In this document: in pieces, positions 11,034 through 23,100 of the stretch | Layout: each line of letters opens with the position of its first letter | Position numbering within the stretch: position 1 is the first letter of the stretch | Assembly (NCBI GenBank): GCA_019279435.1 | Contig: JAAALK010000082.1 | Coordinates: 74,558,989 to 74,622,988, forward strand | DNA length: 64,000 nucleotides | Direction of reading: 5' to 3' | Source of the DNA: Zizania palustris | Lineage: Eukaryota; Streptophyta; Magnoliopsida; Poales; Poaceae | The notes under the pieces: generated by a model | What the model was told of the DNA's origin: nothing | The model's database searches: none | Seen by the model: only the letters and a program-made list of their open reading frames with translations | Made by a program: the position numbers and the translations under genes

Positions 11034-12969
11034 TAGGGGTGAATGTGGTTCGAATAGTTTCCGACCGTATCCGGAAAAACGGATTCAAATTCAGATTTTT
11101 TTGATTCGGATACGGATTTTTCGGATACAGATTCGGATTTAGATATTTTTTCGGATACGGAAATGAATATGATCTGTTTGATATCTGTCGGATTCAGATA
11201 CGGATTCGGATAATCCGGATAGTTCTTATCCAGATATCCGGCCCATTAAAAATATAGGCCCAAGGGCCACACTGCGAAAGACCACAGCCGTGCTTGCACA
11301 AGTGCTGACAGCCCATGAGGAGATTAGAAATTAAAAAATAAAAATATTAAAAAAAAGTTTAAAGAAATAAAGAAGATTTTTTAAAATATATATATTTATA
11401 TAAATGGGATAATTTCTATAATTTTAAATAGAGAAAAATTTTTAACAGATAAAATAAAAAGATTTTTTTAGTTCTTTCAATTTAAATTTTAGAAACATAA
11501 TGAATTAACTAAAAATAGCAAATTGACATATAACAATATCGAATTTTTTCATAAAATAATATATGTTGTATTTTAATTATAGAAAAAGTTTAAACAAAGA
11601 TTTAACTATTCCTTCTTAACATTCTAATTTGTTAATCTCAAATCTCCATCTTTCTTAACATCGTACATGAAAACTTTGTCAAAATAATTTTAAATTTTTA
11701 TCACAACATTTATGTATCATATTATGATACCATGAGACGTCTCGTATTTTTTAGATTTCATTTGAATTTTTTAGAATTAAAATTTCATTAAGCTCTATAT
11801 TGTCCATTGAGTGTCGTAACATTTTCAAAAAATAAATCTTTCAATTTAGTGGATACTGACTTAAAATAGACTCAAATGCATGAATATGATTTTTTTAGAA
11901 TTTTTAGTTTATTATTTCATGCACTTGTAGTTCAAATTTGACAAATTTCAATATAAATCAAAGAAATATACATAATGAATTAAAAATAGCAAACTTATGT
12001 ATAAAAATGTGATTTTTTTATAAGATTAGATATGTTGTATTTTGATCATAGAAAAAAATCCAGTTTAAACGAAGATTTAACTATTGATTTTGATTTTAAA
12101 CCTAACACATTCCTTCTTAACATTCTAATTCGTTACTCTTAAATCTCCATCTTTTTTAACATCGTACATGAAAACTTTGTCAAAATAATTTGAAATTTTT
12201 ATCACAACATCTATGTATCATATGATGATACCATGAGACGTCTCGTATTTTCCAGACTTTATTTGAATTTTTTAGAATTAAAATTTCATTAAGCTCTATG
12301 TTGTCCATCGAGTGTCGTAACATTTTTTAAAGCAATATCTTTCACTGACTTAAAATAGACTCAAATGCATGAATATGATTTTTTAAGAATTTTTGGTTCA
12401 TTATTTCATGCACTTGTAGTCAAATTTGACAAATGTCAATATAAATCAAAGAACCATACATAATGAATTAAAAATAGCAAACTTATGCATAAAATGTGAA
12501 TTTTTTTATGAGATTAGATATGTTGTATTTTGATAGTAAAAAAATTCAACTTTAAACGAACATTTATAATTCAAATTTACAATTTTAAACTTTATATCTC
12601 TCACTCCAAAAATAAGTAAATAGTCAACTTTGACTAAAACTCTACAAACCCTAATTTTTCTTTCTCTCTCCCGGTCTCTTCTACTCCTGCCACCTCTCTC
12701 TCCCCGTTCGTGATGATTTATGTGATGTTAACTATTATTTGTCATTTGTGTATTGTGATCATAAATAAATAAATACATTATTGATATTCGGTAAGTATTC
12801 GTAATCGTATTCGTATTCGATTCGTATCCGCTCCGTATACGTATTCGATGATATCCGACTCCGTATCCGTATCCAGATTATCCGAATCTGAATTCGAATC
12901 CAAAAAAAAATATGAAAAAAGATATGATATTAGTGATATCCGTCCGTATTCGATCCATTTTCACTCCTA
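11034..12969. mobile_element. hAT-like non-autonomous element, 1936 bp
   Basis: It begins TAGGGGTGAATGTGG and ends with the imperfect inverse CCATTTTCACTCCTA. The flanks GCAGTAGC (11026-11033) and ACAGTAGC (12970-12977) match at 7 of 8 bases. About 200 bp at each end consist of CGGATA/TCCGTATCCG-type repeats and form long imperfect inverted repeats. The core is AT-rich and contains a tandem duplication. No transposase frame is present. Confidence 0.75.
11552..12507. repeat. Two-copy tandem repeat of about 470-490 bp in the hAT-like element
   Basis: The unit starting near 11552 recurs at about 12020 and begins again at about 12508. Both copies share, among others, ATCATACCATGAGACGTCTCG-like and AACATCGTACATGAAAAC segments in the same order, with small indels. 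It is non-coding. Confidence 0.7.
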
Positions 12970-13768
12970 ACAGTAGCGCATGGTTTCGATAGCTGCAGCA
13001 CGTGGCTGTGTGCAAAGTGACCGCGTGTGGTCTCTGTAGCAGTAGCACACGATCAGGCGACGACTAGTGCACGTGGCGCGATAGGAACTGCATTGAGCGG
13101 CGCACGAGATTGGTCAGCCTGTAGTGCGCGCGCCCGAAGCACTGCGTAGGCTACATGTTTCTCTCTGCCATCCAGGCTTCTGTTGGCCAATCAATTTTTT
13201 CCTGACCTCTAGTTTTTTCTCCACAGGTAAGAAAAGGTCAGAATCTTGCTCCCTTGCAATTAAATTGTTAATTTAAATTACTGCAAGGCTATTTATTCTC
13301 GGTGCTTAATAGTTGAAAGATGAAATACTCATGATACATTTAGGCTTGTCATATGTTTGCTGAAATATCTATTTGTCTTGAGTTACATGCATAGTGTCTG
13401 TGGTTATTTTGTTTTTGCCATGAGCTAGATGAAATGCCTATGATTTAACACAAATTTTGTTGAATTTTTGTCTGATCTGTGAATAGTATTAATCTTCCTT
13501 TAAGTATTGTATTAGTATCTTTTCAATTAGAACACTGCTTGTTTTCATGCTAGATTAGTTTTAAGTTCTTATGATCTCTCAGTTTGTCGCATCACATTAT
13601 ATCTGACAGAGAAGAGTGATAGCTCTAGCTTTTTCTAAGATTACGCTGTGAAAATTTGTTTGCTTTCGCTAGTTGTTTTTAGAGGAGCTTTGGGTGTTAA
13701 GGGAAGGCCATCTATTCGAAAGAATTTGTTGAGGCACCCATTCACACCGCTACTCTCAATCCTACAAG

Positions 13769-13781
13769 TGGTATCATAGCC
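13769..13781 (+). other. Primer-binding site of Sirevirus E
   Basis: TGGTATCATAGCC, one base off the initiator-Met tRNA site of H, placed 2 bp after the LTR end. Confidence 0.85.
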
Positions 13782-13830
13782 TGATTAGGGTTTTTCCATA
13801 CCTTAATAAGTTCTAACCCAAGTTAGCGAC

Positions 13831-14312
13831 CATGGGTTCGTTAGGAAAGGTCCCATCGCTTGAGTTTTTTTTGCTATAATTATTGGAAGACTCGCATGCG
13901 AGCTTATGTATTGAGCCAAAGCTCAGTTATCTGGGATATGTGCGTTCATGATTCTTACACTACATCTGTTTGCTGAGCGTACTAACCCTGAGTTAGTCAC
14001 TGAGCATGACAATAACAACAAAGCAGTGAACATTATTTTCTTTGGTTTAAGTCTCAGTGAGTTTGAGCATGTTAGCCATCTCGACACTGCTCGAGAGATT
14101 TAGGCTACCCTCTAGGCACACCATGAGGGGACAACTCAGTTCAAGGCTAAGTTCTACCAGACCTACTGACAAAAATATAGAAATTTCTCATAGAAGTCGA
14201 GTGAGACGGTCGAGTATTTGTTTGGTCACTTTCAGTCGATCATTAACAAGTTTTAGGCCATCAAGGCCGAGCGAGATGAACTTGTCTCAAACCATGTGTT
14301 GATGCTAAAATC
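13831..14312 (+). pseudogene. gag: Sirevirus E gag, 5' fragment, decayed
   Basis: Starts with the ATG at 13831 and aligns by eye with the first 150 or so codons of the H gag, including the region encoding the YWKTRMRAYL-like segment and the block before KPGE. It carries several stops and indels (for example TAG at 14101 and TGA near 14167) and ends at 14312 where the LTR of element C begins. The downstream part of E should continue beyond C, outside this window. Non-functional. Confidence 0.8.
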
Positions 14313-15651
14313 TGTCGATAAAACACCAACGGACACTACTGTCAGTTCGGCAATCCAAAAGCGCACTAACGCCTAGGGGTGGCCCGCTAAACGTCTCGTG
14401 ACGTCGACACTGCATTCCGACGACCCTTGACCGTGACAAAGGAAATAAACGGAGTCGCCAGGCAATCAAACAATACTGAAATAATATTATTCAACTAACC
14501 GAAGTGTGGGGAGAGTGATCAAACCGACCAAGCTAGGGCCGGTTGGACCGAAGCATACTCGACGGTCAGACCAGCCAAGGCAGGTTGGTCAGACCGATAG
14601 CAAACCACCGGTCGGACCGGTGATGCGAAGGGGTCACCGAAGGGGGCCTTCGGTGTGTACAACGGAGGATGGCCGAAGGGGGGAGGGCTTCAGCGCTTGA
14701 TCGGTCGGACCGGCCTCGGGCTGCTAGTCAGACCGTATTGTGCCGGCAGAAGGCTCCGGTGTTCGGTGCGAAGGTGACTGAAGGAGGGCTCCAGCGCTCG
14801 ATGCGAAGGCGGCCGAAGTAGGGCTTCGACACTAGGTCGATCAGACCGGCCTTGGGCCGCTGGTCAAACCGGGGGTACCGGCACGCCTGATGACGGCACG
14901 GCACGGGCCGATCGGACGGGGGGGAGGGGGTGTTGCCAATAAGACCAACAAGAAAGGCGAGGTTGCCTTTGGCTTACCGGCAACCGTCTTGACGATGATG
15001 GATGGATGCAGGGCACCTTGAAGATTAAGATGAATCCTAGCCCCCGCAAAATACTTGAAATCAACAATAATTCATCCTAGAGACCGAATTACCAAGTGTA
15101 GCTAATATAAACCGATAAAAATATAGAAATCCGTTACGTGGATTGAACGGACGATTCACAAGCGAATCGATAAGGATTATCGCGATTACGACGTGACAGA
15201 CAGATGGTTTATAGCGCAAACCAACAAAGATGGACATTATGGCTAATCCTAGGGCTAGGAAAATAGTAGATTGAAAAGAACAATTCAAAGGGATAGATTG
15301 GATCTATTAGGGTTTCGGGGGATCGATCCCTTGAATCGGCCTTGCCCTTATATTTATAAGGGTTTGTCTTGACATTCCTAGGCTTCTAATTGACTAAATT
15401 ACGCGTCCAAGTCATTAGGATTTAATTAGAGATCAAAACAACCCAAAACAATTCAGATTGGTTTAGACTCGGATTGGGCCGGTCTGACCGAACCCATATG
15501 GCCAGTCTGACTGGGCCTACATGGCTGGTTGGATCAGCCTACTATGGGCGGTTGGACCGGCCTGTGCCAAGAATTGCATATTTTTGGTCCAAATTATCAA
15601 TTTTGACTTTTTGACAATTTTGACCATTAATGCCATTTTTTGCTATCAACA
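14313..15651 (-). repeat. 3' LTR of element C (1339 bp)
   Basis: On the minus strand it starts TGTTGATAGCAAAAAATGG at 15651 and ends TATCGACA at 14313. The first 100 or so bases match the LTRs of A and D. The middle is different and dense in GGTCGGACCG/GGTCTGACCG-type motifs (for example 14515-14620 and 15470-15570). The U5 end can be aligned with that of A. The outside flank is gag of Sirevirus E. Confidence 0.85.
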
Positions 15652-15672
15652 CATGCCTCCCTGCCTTTTGGC
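15652..15672 (-). other. Polypurine tract of element C
   Basis: Directly upstream of the LTR the minus strand reads AAAAGGCAGGGAGGCATG, almost identical to the tract before the 3' LTR of A. It primes plus-strand DNA synthesis. Confidence 0.7.
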
Positions 15673-16742
15673 AAACTTAGTGAGCCAAAAGCACAATGGG
15701 CTAAGGGCGATATACTCCATATCGTCCTTACGACACTTCAATCGTCTTGCCACACACTTGGGAAGTGTTTTTTCAAATATCTACCATTCAAAGCTCTACG
15801 AAATCACTCTCCTTGCAAAGACTCAAGCAAATATGCATTACCTAAAGCGATTTCAACAACATTAAAAGGACCTTCCCAACTAGGCGACCATTTACCAAAC
15901 TTTGGGATTTTAGTGCCTAAAGGCAAAATTGTCTTCCAAACCAAGTCACTAACTTGAAATGATTTTGCTTTCACCTTCTTATTATAAGCTCTAGCCACTC
16001 TTCTCTTATCTCTTTCTATAGCCTCTAGAGCTCTTAACCTCTTATCAGTCACTTCTTCCAAATTGTCCTTCAAGAGAACTTCATAATCACCAATCGATAA
16101 TCCATCTTGCTTAAGAAACCTCAAAGAGCCAAGATTCACCTCTACAGGTAAAACGACTTCCTGTCCATACACCAACTCATATGGACTTACCTTGGTAGCA
16201 CCGTGCTTCGCTATTCTGCATGCCCACAATGCCTCAAAAAACACTTCATGCCACCTTCTAGGAAACTCTTCAATCTTTTTCTTAATAAGCGTAATCACAG
16301 TTTTATTACTAGACTCGGCCTGACCATTGGTCTGAGCATAGTATGGTGAAGATTTTATCAACTTTATACCATAATATTTGGCAAAATCACACACTTCTTT
16401 AGAAACAAATGAAACACCCTGATCTATAGTAAGAGTTTGGGGAATACCGAATCTATGTATAATATGCTTCAAGATAAAATCGATTACCTCGTTGTGCATC
16501 ATATTCTTGAGAGGCACTACCTCAGTCCACTTGGTGAAGTAATCTGTAGCCATCAACATGAACTGTTGCCCTTTTGAAGAGGAAGGATGAATTTGGCCGA
16601 TGAAGTCCAAACCTCAACCTCAGAATGGCCATGGTTTGATAATAGGATTAAGAAAAGACGCAGGAGCAAGCTAAATTTTATCAAACCTTTGATATGCCTC
16701 ACACCCTTTGTAATACCTAAAACAATCCCCAGTCATAGTTGG
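15673..16742 (-). pseudogene. pol (int): Element C integrase, core and C-terminal part
   Basis: The minus-strand frame from 16742 covers the second half of the HHCC zinc domain (with one zinc Cys changed to Tyr), the catalytic core with the DDE residues in MATDYFTKW, TIDQGVSF and GQAESSNK, and a C-terminal DNA-binding part with WEGPFNVV. A long uninterrupted frame spans 16610-15804; a TGA near 15804 replaces a codon that is open in A, and a few more codons would follow. Stops upstream (around 16620-16660) break the join to the zinc domain. The protein would insert element DNA into the nuclear genome. Confidence 0.85.
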
Positions 16743-18022
16743 TGTTGATAGCAAAAAATGACATTTATGGCTAGATCATCAAAATATCAATTTTGGTGAT
16801 TTGGGCCGAAAATACACATGTCCAGGGTCTGTCCGAAGCCCTACAGGGCCGAAGTCCGTTGAGCTATGAGCTCCGAAAGCCTCTAGCCAGCCCATGGGCT
16901 TCGGCTGGGAAGCCTGCGGAGGCCCACACTACCGAAGCTTCGGCCCGAGGAGCAGACCTCGATGGGCCTGGCCGAAGCCCACCTCGGCAGAGATAGAGTT
17001 GTATGCGTTTCCAGCTCAATCTTTATCTCTATCTGGCCGAATTAATAGCAGATTAGATTAGGAGTTAAGCCCCTATAAATAGAGAGGCAAGGCCGGCGTA
17101 GAGAACCCCCAACTCAAACCAAACCAAAGCCCATGCTTTGATCGTATTTACTTTACCTTTATTTTCTTGTACCTCTTCGTGGGTTTGCTTGGAAGCCCTC
17201 CGCCGGCCACTACGGAACAGTGGTAACCCTTGTTACTTCGCTTGTGAAGTATCCGTTAATCTACGTAATAGATTGCTATCGCCTTGTTACTTCGCCTGTG
17301 AAGTATCCGCTAATCTGCGTAATAGATTGCTACATTCGCTACTAGTGCAACACTTAGCAAAATTCGGTCCTCAGGCCGAATTGGTACTTCGAATCATCTC
17401 TGCTGCAGGTTCGCACGTTCGGAGCCACTTCGTCGGAGGAGTTCGGAGCTGAGAGATCGGTTTCGGAGGTCCCAGGACACCCTTCGGCAGGACCGCAGGC
17501 TCTGACAACAGGCTTCGCCAGCATACTTCATCGCAACAGGCTTCGCCATGATCATACTCCGCACCAGACGAAGTTGTACTCGCGCGTGGCCCTCGAGTCA
17601 TTATTCCGTAGTTTGCTGTATCGGAGATCACACGCCGAACCCTGCTGTTCAGAGGTGATCGCCGCGTCCAGATCCATTCAGAGTCCATCTTCGGCCGGAT
17701 CAGTCCGAACGCCGAAGCACCCTTCGGCGGAGCACTTCGCACCAGACGCCGAAGGTACACTTCGGTGACCCCTTCACACTAGACTTTGAACTAGACGGGC
17801 TCCGACAGGTTTGTTGATTTTATTCTGTTTAATCTATCTTTTTCGGCTAATTGGATTATTTTGTGTAATCTGGTTTCCTTGCGACTCCACCCCCTTATCA
17901 CTATTAAGGGTAGTCGGAACGCGACGTCGGTGCCACGTTACGCTTAGGTTGGTCCCTAAGTATTCGTGCACTTTTGGATCGTCGAACTAACCCAAGTGCG
18001 GGGGCATGTTTCCGTGTCAACA
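16743..18022 (+). repeat. 5' LTR of element A
   Basis: Starts TGTTGATAGC and ends GTGTCAACA. It has a TATA box CTATAAATAG at 17073-17082, CCGAAG/CTTCGG motifs clustered at 16830-16980 and 17480-17765, and a 54-bp tandem duplication around 17232-17335 (TTGTTACTTCGC...TAGATTGC). A 104-codon open frame (17138-17452) recurs in the 3' LTR but is best explained by LTR duplication. Confidence 0.95.
17073..17082 (+). promoter_or_regulatory. TATA box of the A 5' LTR
   Basis: CTATAAATAG; the same site is at 27660-27669 in the 3' LTR. It should drive the genomic RNA, with transcription starting about 30 bp downstream. Confidence 0.7.
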
Positions 18023-18029
18023 CACTTTT

Positions 18030-18047
18030 TGGCGACTCCGCTGGGGA
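18030..18047 (+). other. Primer-binding site of element A
   Basis: TGGCGACTCCGCTGGGGA lies 7 bp after the LTR end. This differs from the Met-type site of the copia elements; from memory it fits the tRNA-Arg primer reported for Ogre-type elements. Confidence 0.7.
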
Positions 18048-18060
18048 CGGCTACGCCAAC

Positions 18061-20687
18061 ATGATGAGTACGTCTACATCGGCCACCGGTACATCTACAT
18101 CGACTACTACGTCTACACCACCGATGGACGCAATAGGAGGCGCAGATATCGACAACCGCAACATCTTGTCACCAACACTTGAAGATATCCCCGCGGAAGA
18201 CCAAGCAGAGATCGAGGCAAAGTTAAAGGCACTCCAAGACATGATGCTTGGGGGCTACGTCAAGACACACGCGGGTTTCATCAAGCGCGACATCATCACC
18301 CCCGACCTCGCTCAGGTCCAGGTAACACCTGTAGATCAAGCCGTTAGCGCTTCGCTAGCCAACCGTTTAGATTCAGCAGTCAGCTCCCAGGTGGAGGCTA
18401 CTCTTAGGAGGTTCGGCTTTACTGAGGCTGTGCCCCCGGTTCCCATTGCTAGTGCACCATCGGCAAACCACGTATACGGTAGGACTAACGACGGCACCGG
18501 CACAATCATATCTCCGGCCTCATCACTTATGGCCAAGACCAATCATTATACCTACGGTCAAACTAACACTGCATACCACGCACCACCACATGCGCTGGTG
18601 CCCGCGCTGCCTGCACTACACGTGCAGGCGCTCGGACATGAACACATCATACAAATAGCGCGTAGGGAAGAGGCCCATGGACGACACACCGATATCCCGC
18701 CGCGTGTCGTGCCCCTGCATTAAAGGCGCGCACAAGCAACATACCAAGATGACATAGAAGAGCGGGTCTATGCACTATTTAGAGAGTGTGCCGGTTTCGT
18801 GCCCAAGGGATGGGTTAGGGTTTACTGTAAGCCATACCCCGATCATCTTGATACGGTGCCCTACCCCCGCGGCTATAGAATCCTTGAATTCACTAAATTC
18901 GATGGTGAGGGTAGCAAGACTACTCTAGAGCACGTTAGCCAATTTTTGGCACAGTGTGTAGAGGTTAGCGGGATAGATGCTCTAAAGGATAGACTATTTT
19001 TCTCTCGCTATCCGGCATAGCTTTCACTTGGTTTTCGGCGCTCCCGCCGAACTCCATCCAAACGTGGGATGATTTGGAGCGAAAATTCCATGATTACTTT
19101 TATACGGGCGAAATAGAACTTAGGCTTTCCCACTTGACATCGGTTAAGCAGAAATCTAGTGAGAGCGCCTCTGAGTACATCAAGCATTTCAGGGATACTA
19201 GAAACTGATGTTTTAGCCTTAATATCTCAGAAAGGGACTTGGCGGAACTAGCTTTTAACGGGTTGCGTTCCGAGATTAAAGAGAGATTAGATAACCAAAA
19301 CTTTTTAGAAGTTAGCCAAGTTTTGCAACAGGCTCTGGTCCAAGAAGGCCGAGCCAAAGATAAAAAATTTGTTAAGACGTTTAGCAAGCCTAGGGCTGAA
19401 ATCCACATCATGGAACACTCTGATGAGAAAGAGTCAGAGGAGGAGGATTCGACCGATATGTACGCGGCCGAATGGGTTTGGAAAACTAAAAATAAACCGG
19501 TCACTTGCTCCGAGTTACGACCATCCCCCACAAAGAATAGACTTAGTGAGGTCAAGTACTCGTTTGATATAACTAAATGTGATAAAATATTTGATTTTCT
19601 CTTAAAAAGTCAGCTTCTCAGGTTACCTAAGGGTCAAGTCATCTCACCTGCCGATGAGTTAAAGAAGCATCCATACTGTAAGTGGCATGATTCACATTCG
19701 CATAATACTAATGATTGCAATATTTTTCAATGGCAGATACAATCGGCCATAGAAGAAGGACGATTGAAGATAGACCATGATCCAAAGATGAAGCTGGATA
19801 AAGATCCTTTTCCAGTCAACGCCATCGACCTCGGTGAAAAGAAGGTGTTGATTCGGCCAGAACAGGCCGAGTCAGCTAAAGGAAATGATGTAATTGTTGG
19901 AGAACCGCGCACTCGCACACTCGTGCCAAAGAACCCCGAGGTAGGACTGTGGAAACAGAACATTGATACCCCTTCGGCTAAGGCTCGCAAAAGGCCGAAG
20001 GTAACATATAACATGCTGTTGAACAAGCATCAGAGGAGGGCCAAGGAAGCAGGTCCACGCGCTAAGCTGAAACAGCCGAAGGGTCCAAGACCCTCGAAGG
20101 GTGGCTTCGGACCGAAGCAGGCGAACCCTCCGAACGAAGGCTTCGGGCTACAGTGGCCTGATGCTCCGCACGGTGGTTCCGAGCCACAATGGCCGAACCC
20201 CCCGTATAGCAGCTTCGAGCCCCAGTGGTCGGGTCCCCTATACAACAACTTCGGCCCCCAATGGCCAAACTCCGCACCGTGTTGGACTTCTCCGATGGGA
20301 GGCTTCGGCCCGCACTAGCCGAACGTACCTCCGGCCTGGCAGGACCCTTCGCTGGTGTGGTCCGAAGTGCCATCAACTCTGCCGAACCCCCCTCCGGGTA
20401 ACGGGTTCGGCCCACAGTGGGCGAGGCCACTGGAGCCACCGATGCCTCCGCCGTATGACTGGGCGGGGACCTCGTGGGCTCCGTACGTATCTGGGCCGGG
20501 GTATCCTCCGCAACCTAATGCTATGCCTTGTTTTCCTTCGGAATACTATGGATGGCATAGGCAAACAGACGTAGCGGAGGGGGCATCGTCCATAGACTGT
20601 CCGTGGTGCCTCCGAATCGGACCATGCAGAGCGAAGCCGAAGGGTGCGAGCACGCGGAGGCCGAAGTCAGGGAGTCTGACGCCATAA
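18061..20687 (+). pseudogene. gag: Element A gag, broken
   Basis: Begins with the ATG at 18061, 13 bp after the primer-binding site. A low-complexity N-terminus is followed by a capsid region (from about 18800) and a zinc-binding segment CKWHDSHSHNTNDC (about 19677-19720), then a long Gly/Pro/Phe-rich repeat part (20100-20480) built on CCGAAG/CTTCGG DNA motifs. Breaks: TAA 18721-18723, an extra T in the run at about 18996-19001, TGA 19206-19208 (also present in C), TAG 20316-20318, and the frame ends at TAA 20685-20687 while the next part continues in another frame. Non-functional. Confidence 0.85.
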
Positions 20688-21877
20688 CCATCAGAGTTGG
20701 GTCTCAGGAAGTCCCAATCCCAAAGACTTTGTCACCGAGGTTTAACAGAGGTAAGTCTCACGCTTCGGCCGAGCTCTGCGCCGAAGCTTGGTTCGGTCGG
20801 CCGAACGAGGCCGGTCCATCCGATGGGGTTCGCAGCAAAGCCCCCTCCGAACGCAAGGTGCACGAGGCCGAAGGGCGCAGTGCCACTTTGGCCAGAATTG
20901 ATGTAAGTCGAACAGTAGCACCAGGCACCAAGCCGCATCCATCTTGGGCTCCTCCAAGCATGTCCAAATCACAGAAGAGACACATACAAAGGCTGCGGGC
21001 ACAGGAGATGTGCGAGAAGAAAGCTGAGGCCGAGCGCGACGCTATCTTCGAAGAAATCCGCCCTCGGCCAGCTGCGAAACAAGTATGGAGGGAGAAGCTG
21101 GTTGAGATGACCAACCTGGCTCCTAGTCCGAGCGACAACGACGATGACATGCTCGACGACGATTACTCACCCATCTCTGAAGGGCCCGCACCCCAGGTGA
21201 TGGATATCAACATCGTCACGCTACCTGCCGAGTTCGCTCTACCGCGGGACGAGGCCGAGGTTGCTCAGTTGAACCTCGGCCCGCGCAATGCCATCTTCGA
21301 GAAACCCGAGGACTCGGCTCGCCATCTAAAACCCCTCTATGTTAGAGGTCACATCGATGGGAAGCCAATTTCCTAGATGTTCGTCAACGGCGTCGCCACT
21401 GTTAACTTAATGCCTTATTCGTTGTTGAAGAAACTTGGCAGGGACGAAGATGACCTGAAGAAGACCAACTTGATACTCAACGACTTCAACGGCGAGAGCT
21501 CCGAGGCCAAGGAAGTACTCTCTATGGAGTTGACGGTGGGCAACAAGACGTTGCCAACAGCGTTTTTCGTCATCGACATACAAGGTAACTATAGCGTGCT
21601 ACTCGAGCGCGACTGGATTCATGCGAACTGTTGCATCCCTTCTACTCTACACCAGTACTTGATACAGTGGGACGGCGATGAGGTGGAGGTCATCCCTGCG
21701 GATACTTCGGCCCAAGTAGCTTTGGCCAATGTGTCGGTTGACGCCGTCCATAACAAAGTAGAGTGTCTATCAGGTAGAGATCTTTCGGATTACGATTTTG
21801 TTAGTGTATCCAGAGGACAGTTTGTACTAGTGTCTGTAAAGCCGACTGGAGTAGCACGGCTATTTTTGTATCGATAG
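20603..21877 (+). pseudogene. pol (pro): Element A protease region, catalytic Asp lost
   Basis: An acidic, Lys-rich linker (20603-21300) precedes an aspartic protease-like fold. The active-site segment reads VNGVATVNLM (about 21383), where C has VDKGATVNLM; the catalytic Asp is Asn here. A TAG at 21374-21376 interrupts the frame just before it. Downstream blocks such as GNYSVLLERDWIHANCCIPS (about 21586-21645) match C closely. The enzyme would cut Gag-Pol into working parts, but this copy cannot. Confidence 0.8.
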
Positions 21878-23100
21878 TCATGTCTAGCAAGAATAATCTA
21901 GATTGGCTAAAGTCTCGTGTGGAGCAGTATCGGTCTAATAAAGACGGTATTGCCGAGGCCATCGAGGACTTTAGAGAAGTAGAGAAATTAGGACAAGGTT
22001 TTGCGTCGGCCGACCCCTTGGAGGAAGTTGACATAGGAACTAGTAGCATCCCAAGGCCGACTTTTGTAAATCAACATTTGCAGCCCGATGAAAAGGCTGA
22101 AGTAGTAAAGTTACTTCGGTCGTATGTCGATTGTTTCGCATGGGAGTATAGCGAGATGCCAGGGCTAAGCCGCGAGCTCGTAGAGCATCGGCTGCCCATC
22201 AAGTCCAGATTTAGGCCTTATAAGCAGCCTCCCCGCCGCTTTAATTCGGCCGTCTATGACCGAGTTAAAGAAGAAGTGGAGCGACTACTCAAGGCTGAAT
22301 TTATAATTAGGCCGTGCAGGTATGCGGAATGAGTTGCTAATATTGTGCCTGTAGAGAAGAAAGGGAGCGACAAGATACGAGTATGCATTGATTTTAGGGA
22401 TCTAAACAGAGCCACTCCAAAAGATGAGTATCCGATGCCGATAGCCGATATGCTGATCAACGATGCTTTAGGACACAAGGTACTAAGTTTTCTTGATGGC
22501 AATGCTGGTTATAATCAAATCTTTATGGCCAAAGAGGACGTCTACAAGACTGCCTTTCAATGCCCTGGATTTGTCGGTTTGTTCGAATGGGTCGTCATGA
22601 CTTTTGGTTTGAAAAATGCTGGTGCCACGTACTAGCACGCTATGAACTTAATCTTTCATGACTTGCTAGGGGTTATGTTAGAAGTTTACATTGACGATGT
22701 CGTGGTCAAATCGGACGCCATGGGAAACCATTTGGCCGATTTGAAAGTTGCTTTTGATAGAATGCGTCAGTATGGGTTGAAAATGAACCCACTCAAGTGT
22801 GCTTTCGGTGTGTCGGCGGGTAAGTTCTTAGGTTTCATGATTCACGAGAGGGGCATCGAAATTGATCCTAAGAGACTTGAGAAGATTAGAAATGTTGCAG
22901 CGCCGCCATGCAAAAAAGATGTGCAAAAGTTGCTAGGCAAGTTGAACTATTTGCGTCGTTTTATATCCAACTTGTCTGGCAAGATTGATGCATTTGTCCC
23001 CATACTCCGGCTAAAGAATGAAGCCGAGTTCACTTGGGGGGGGGGGGAAGCCAACAAAGTGCTTTCGAAAGGATCAAAGAGTGCTTGTCATCACCGCTAG
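21878..23100 (+). pseudogene. pol (rt): Element A reverse transcriptase
   Basis: The frame holds the fingers/palm blocks CIDFRDLNRATPKDEYPMP, FLDGNAGYNQI, VVMTFGLKNAGATY and the catalytic YIDD at 22687-22698, followed by the thumb region (DVQKLLGKLNYLRRFI). This is the Tat/Ogre style of gypsy RT. TGA at 22330-22332 and TAG at 22633-22635 interrupt it, and a run of 12 G at 23036-23047 (6 in C) throws it out of frame at the start of RNase H. It would copy the genomic RNA in the cytoplasmic particle. Confidence 0.9.

Larger units (their letters stand above)
10100..13766 (+). repeat. 5' LTR of Sirevirus E, split by a hAT-like element
   Basis: Homology to family S LTRs begins near 10105 with one copy of the duplicated U3 block, passes a degenerate TATA region near 10340, and resumes after the insertion to the end CCTACA at 13766. 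Without the 1.94-kb insertion it is about 1.72 kb, like F and G. The first 200 or so bases of the family LTR, including the first U3 repeat, are missing or unrecognisable, so the left border is approximate. High divergence marks E as one of the oldest elements here. Confidence 0.7.

Noticed and set aside
17138..17452. 104-codon ORF conserved in both LTRs of A (also 27726-28040)
   Set aside because: LTRs are copies of one sequence at insertion, so conservation is not independent; the frame contains a 54-bp duplication and has no known domain.
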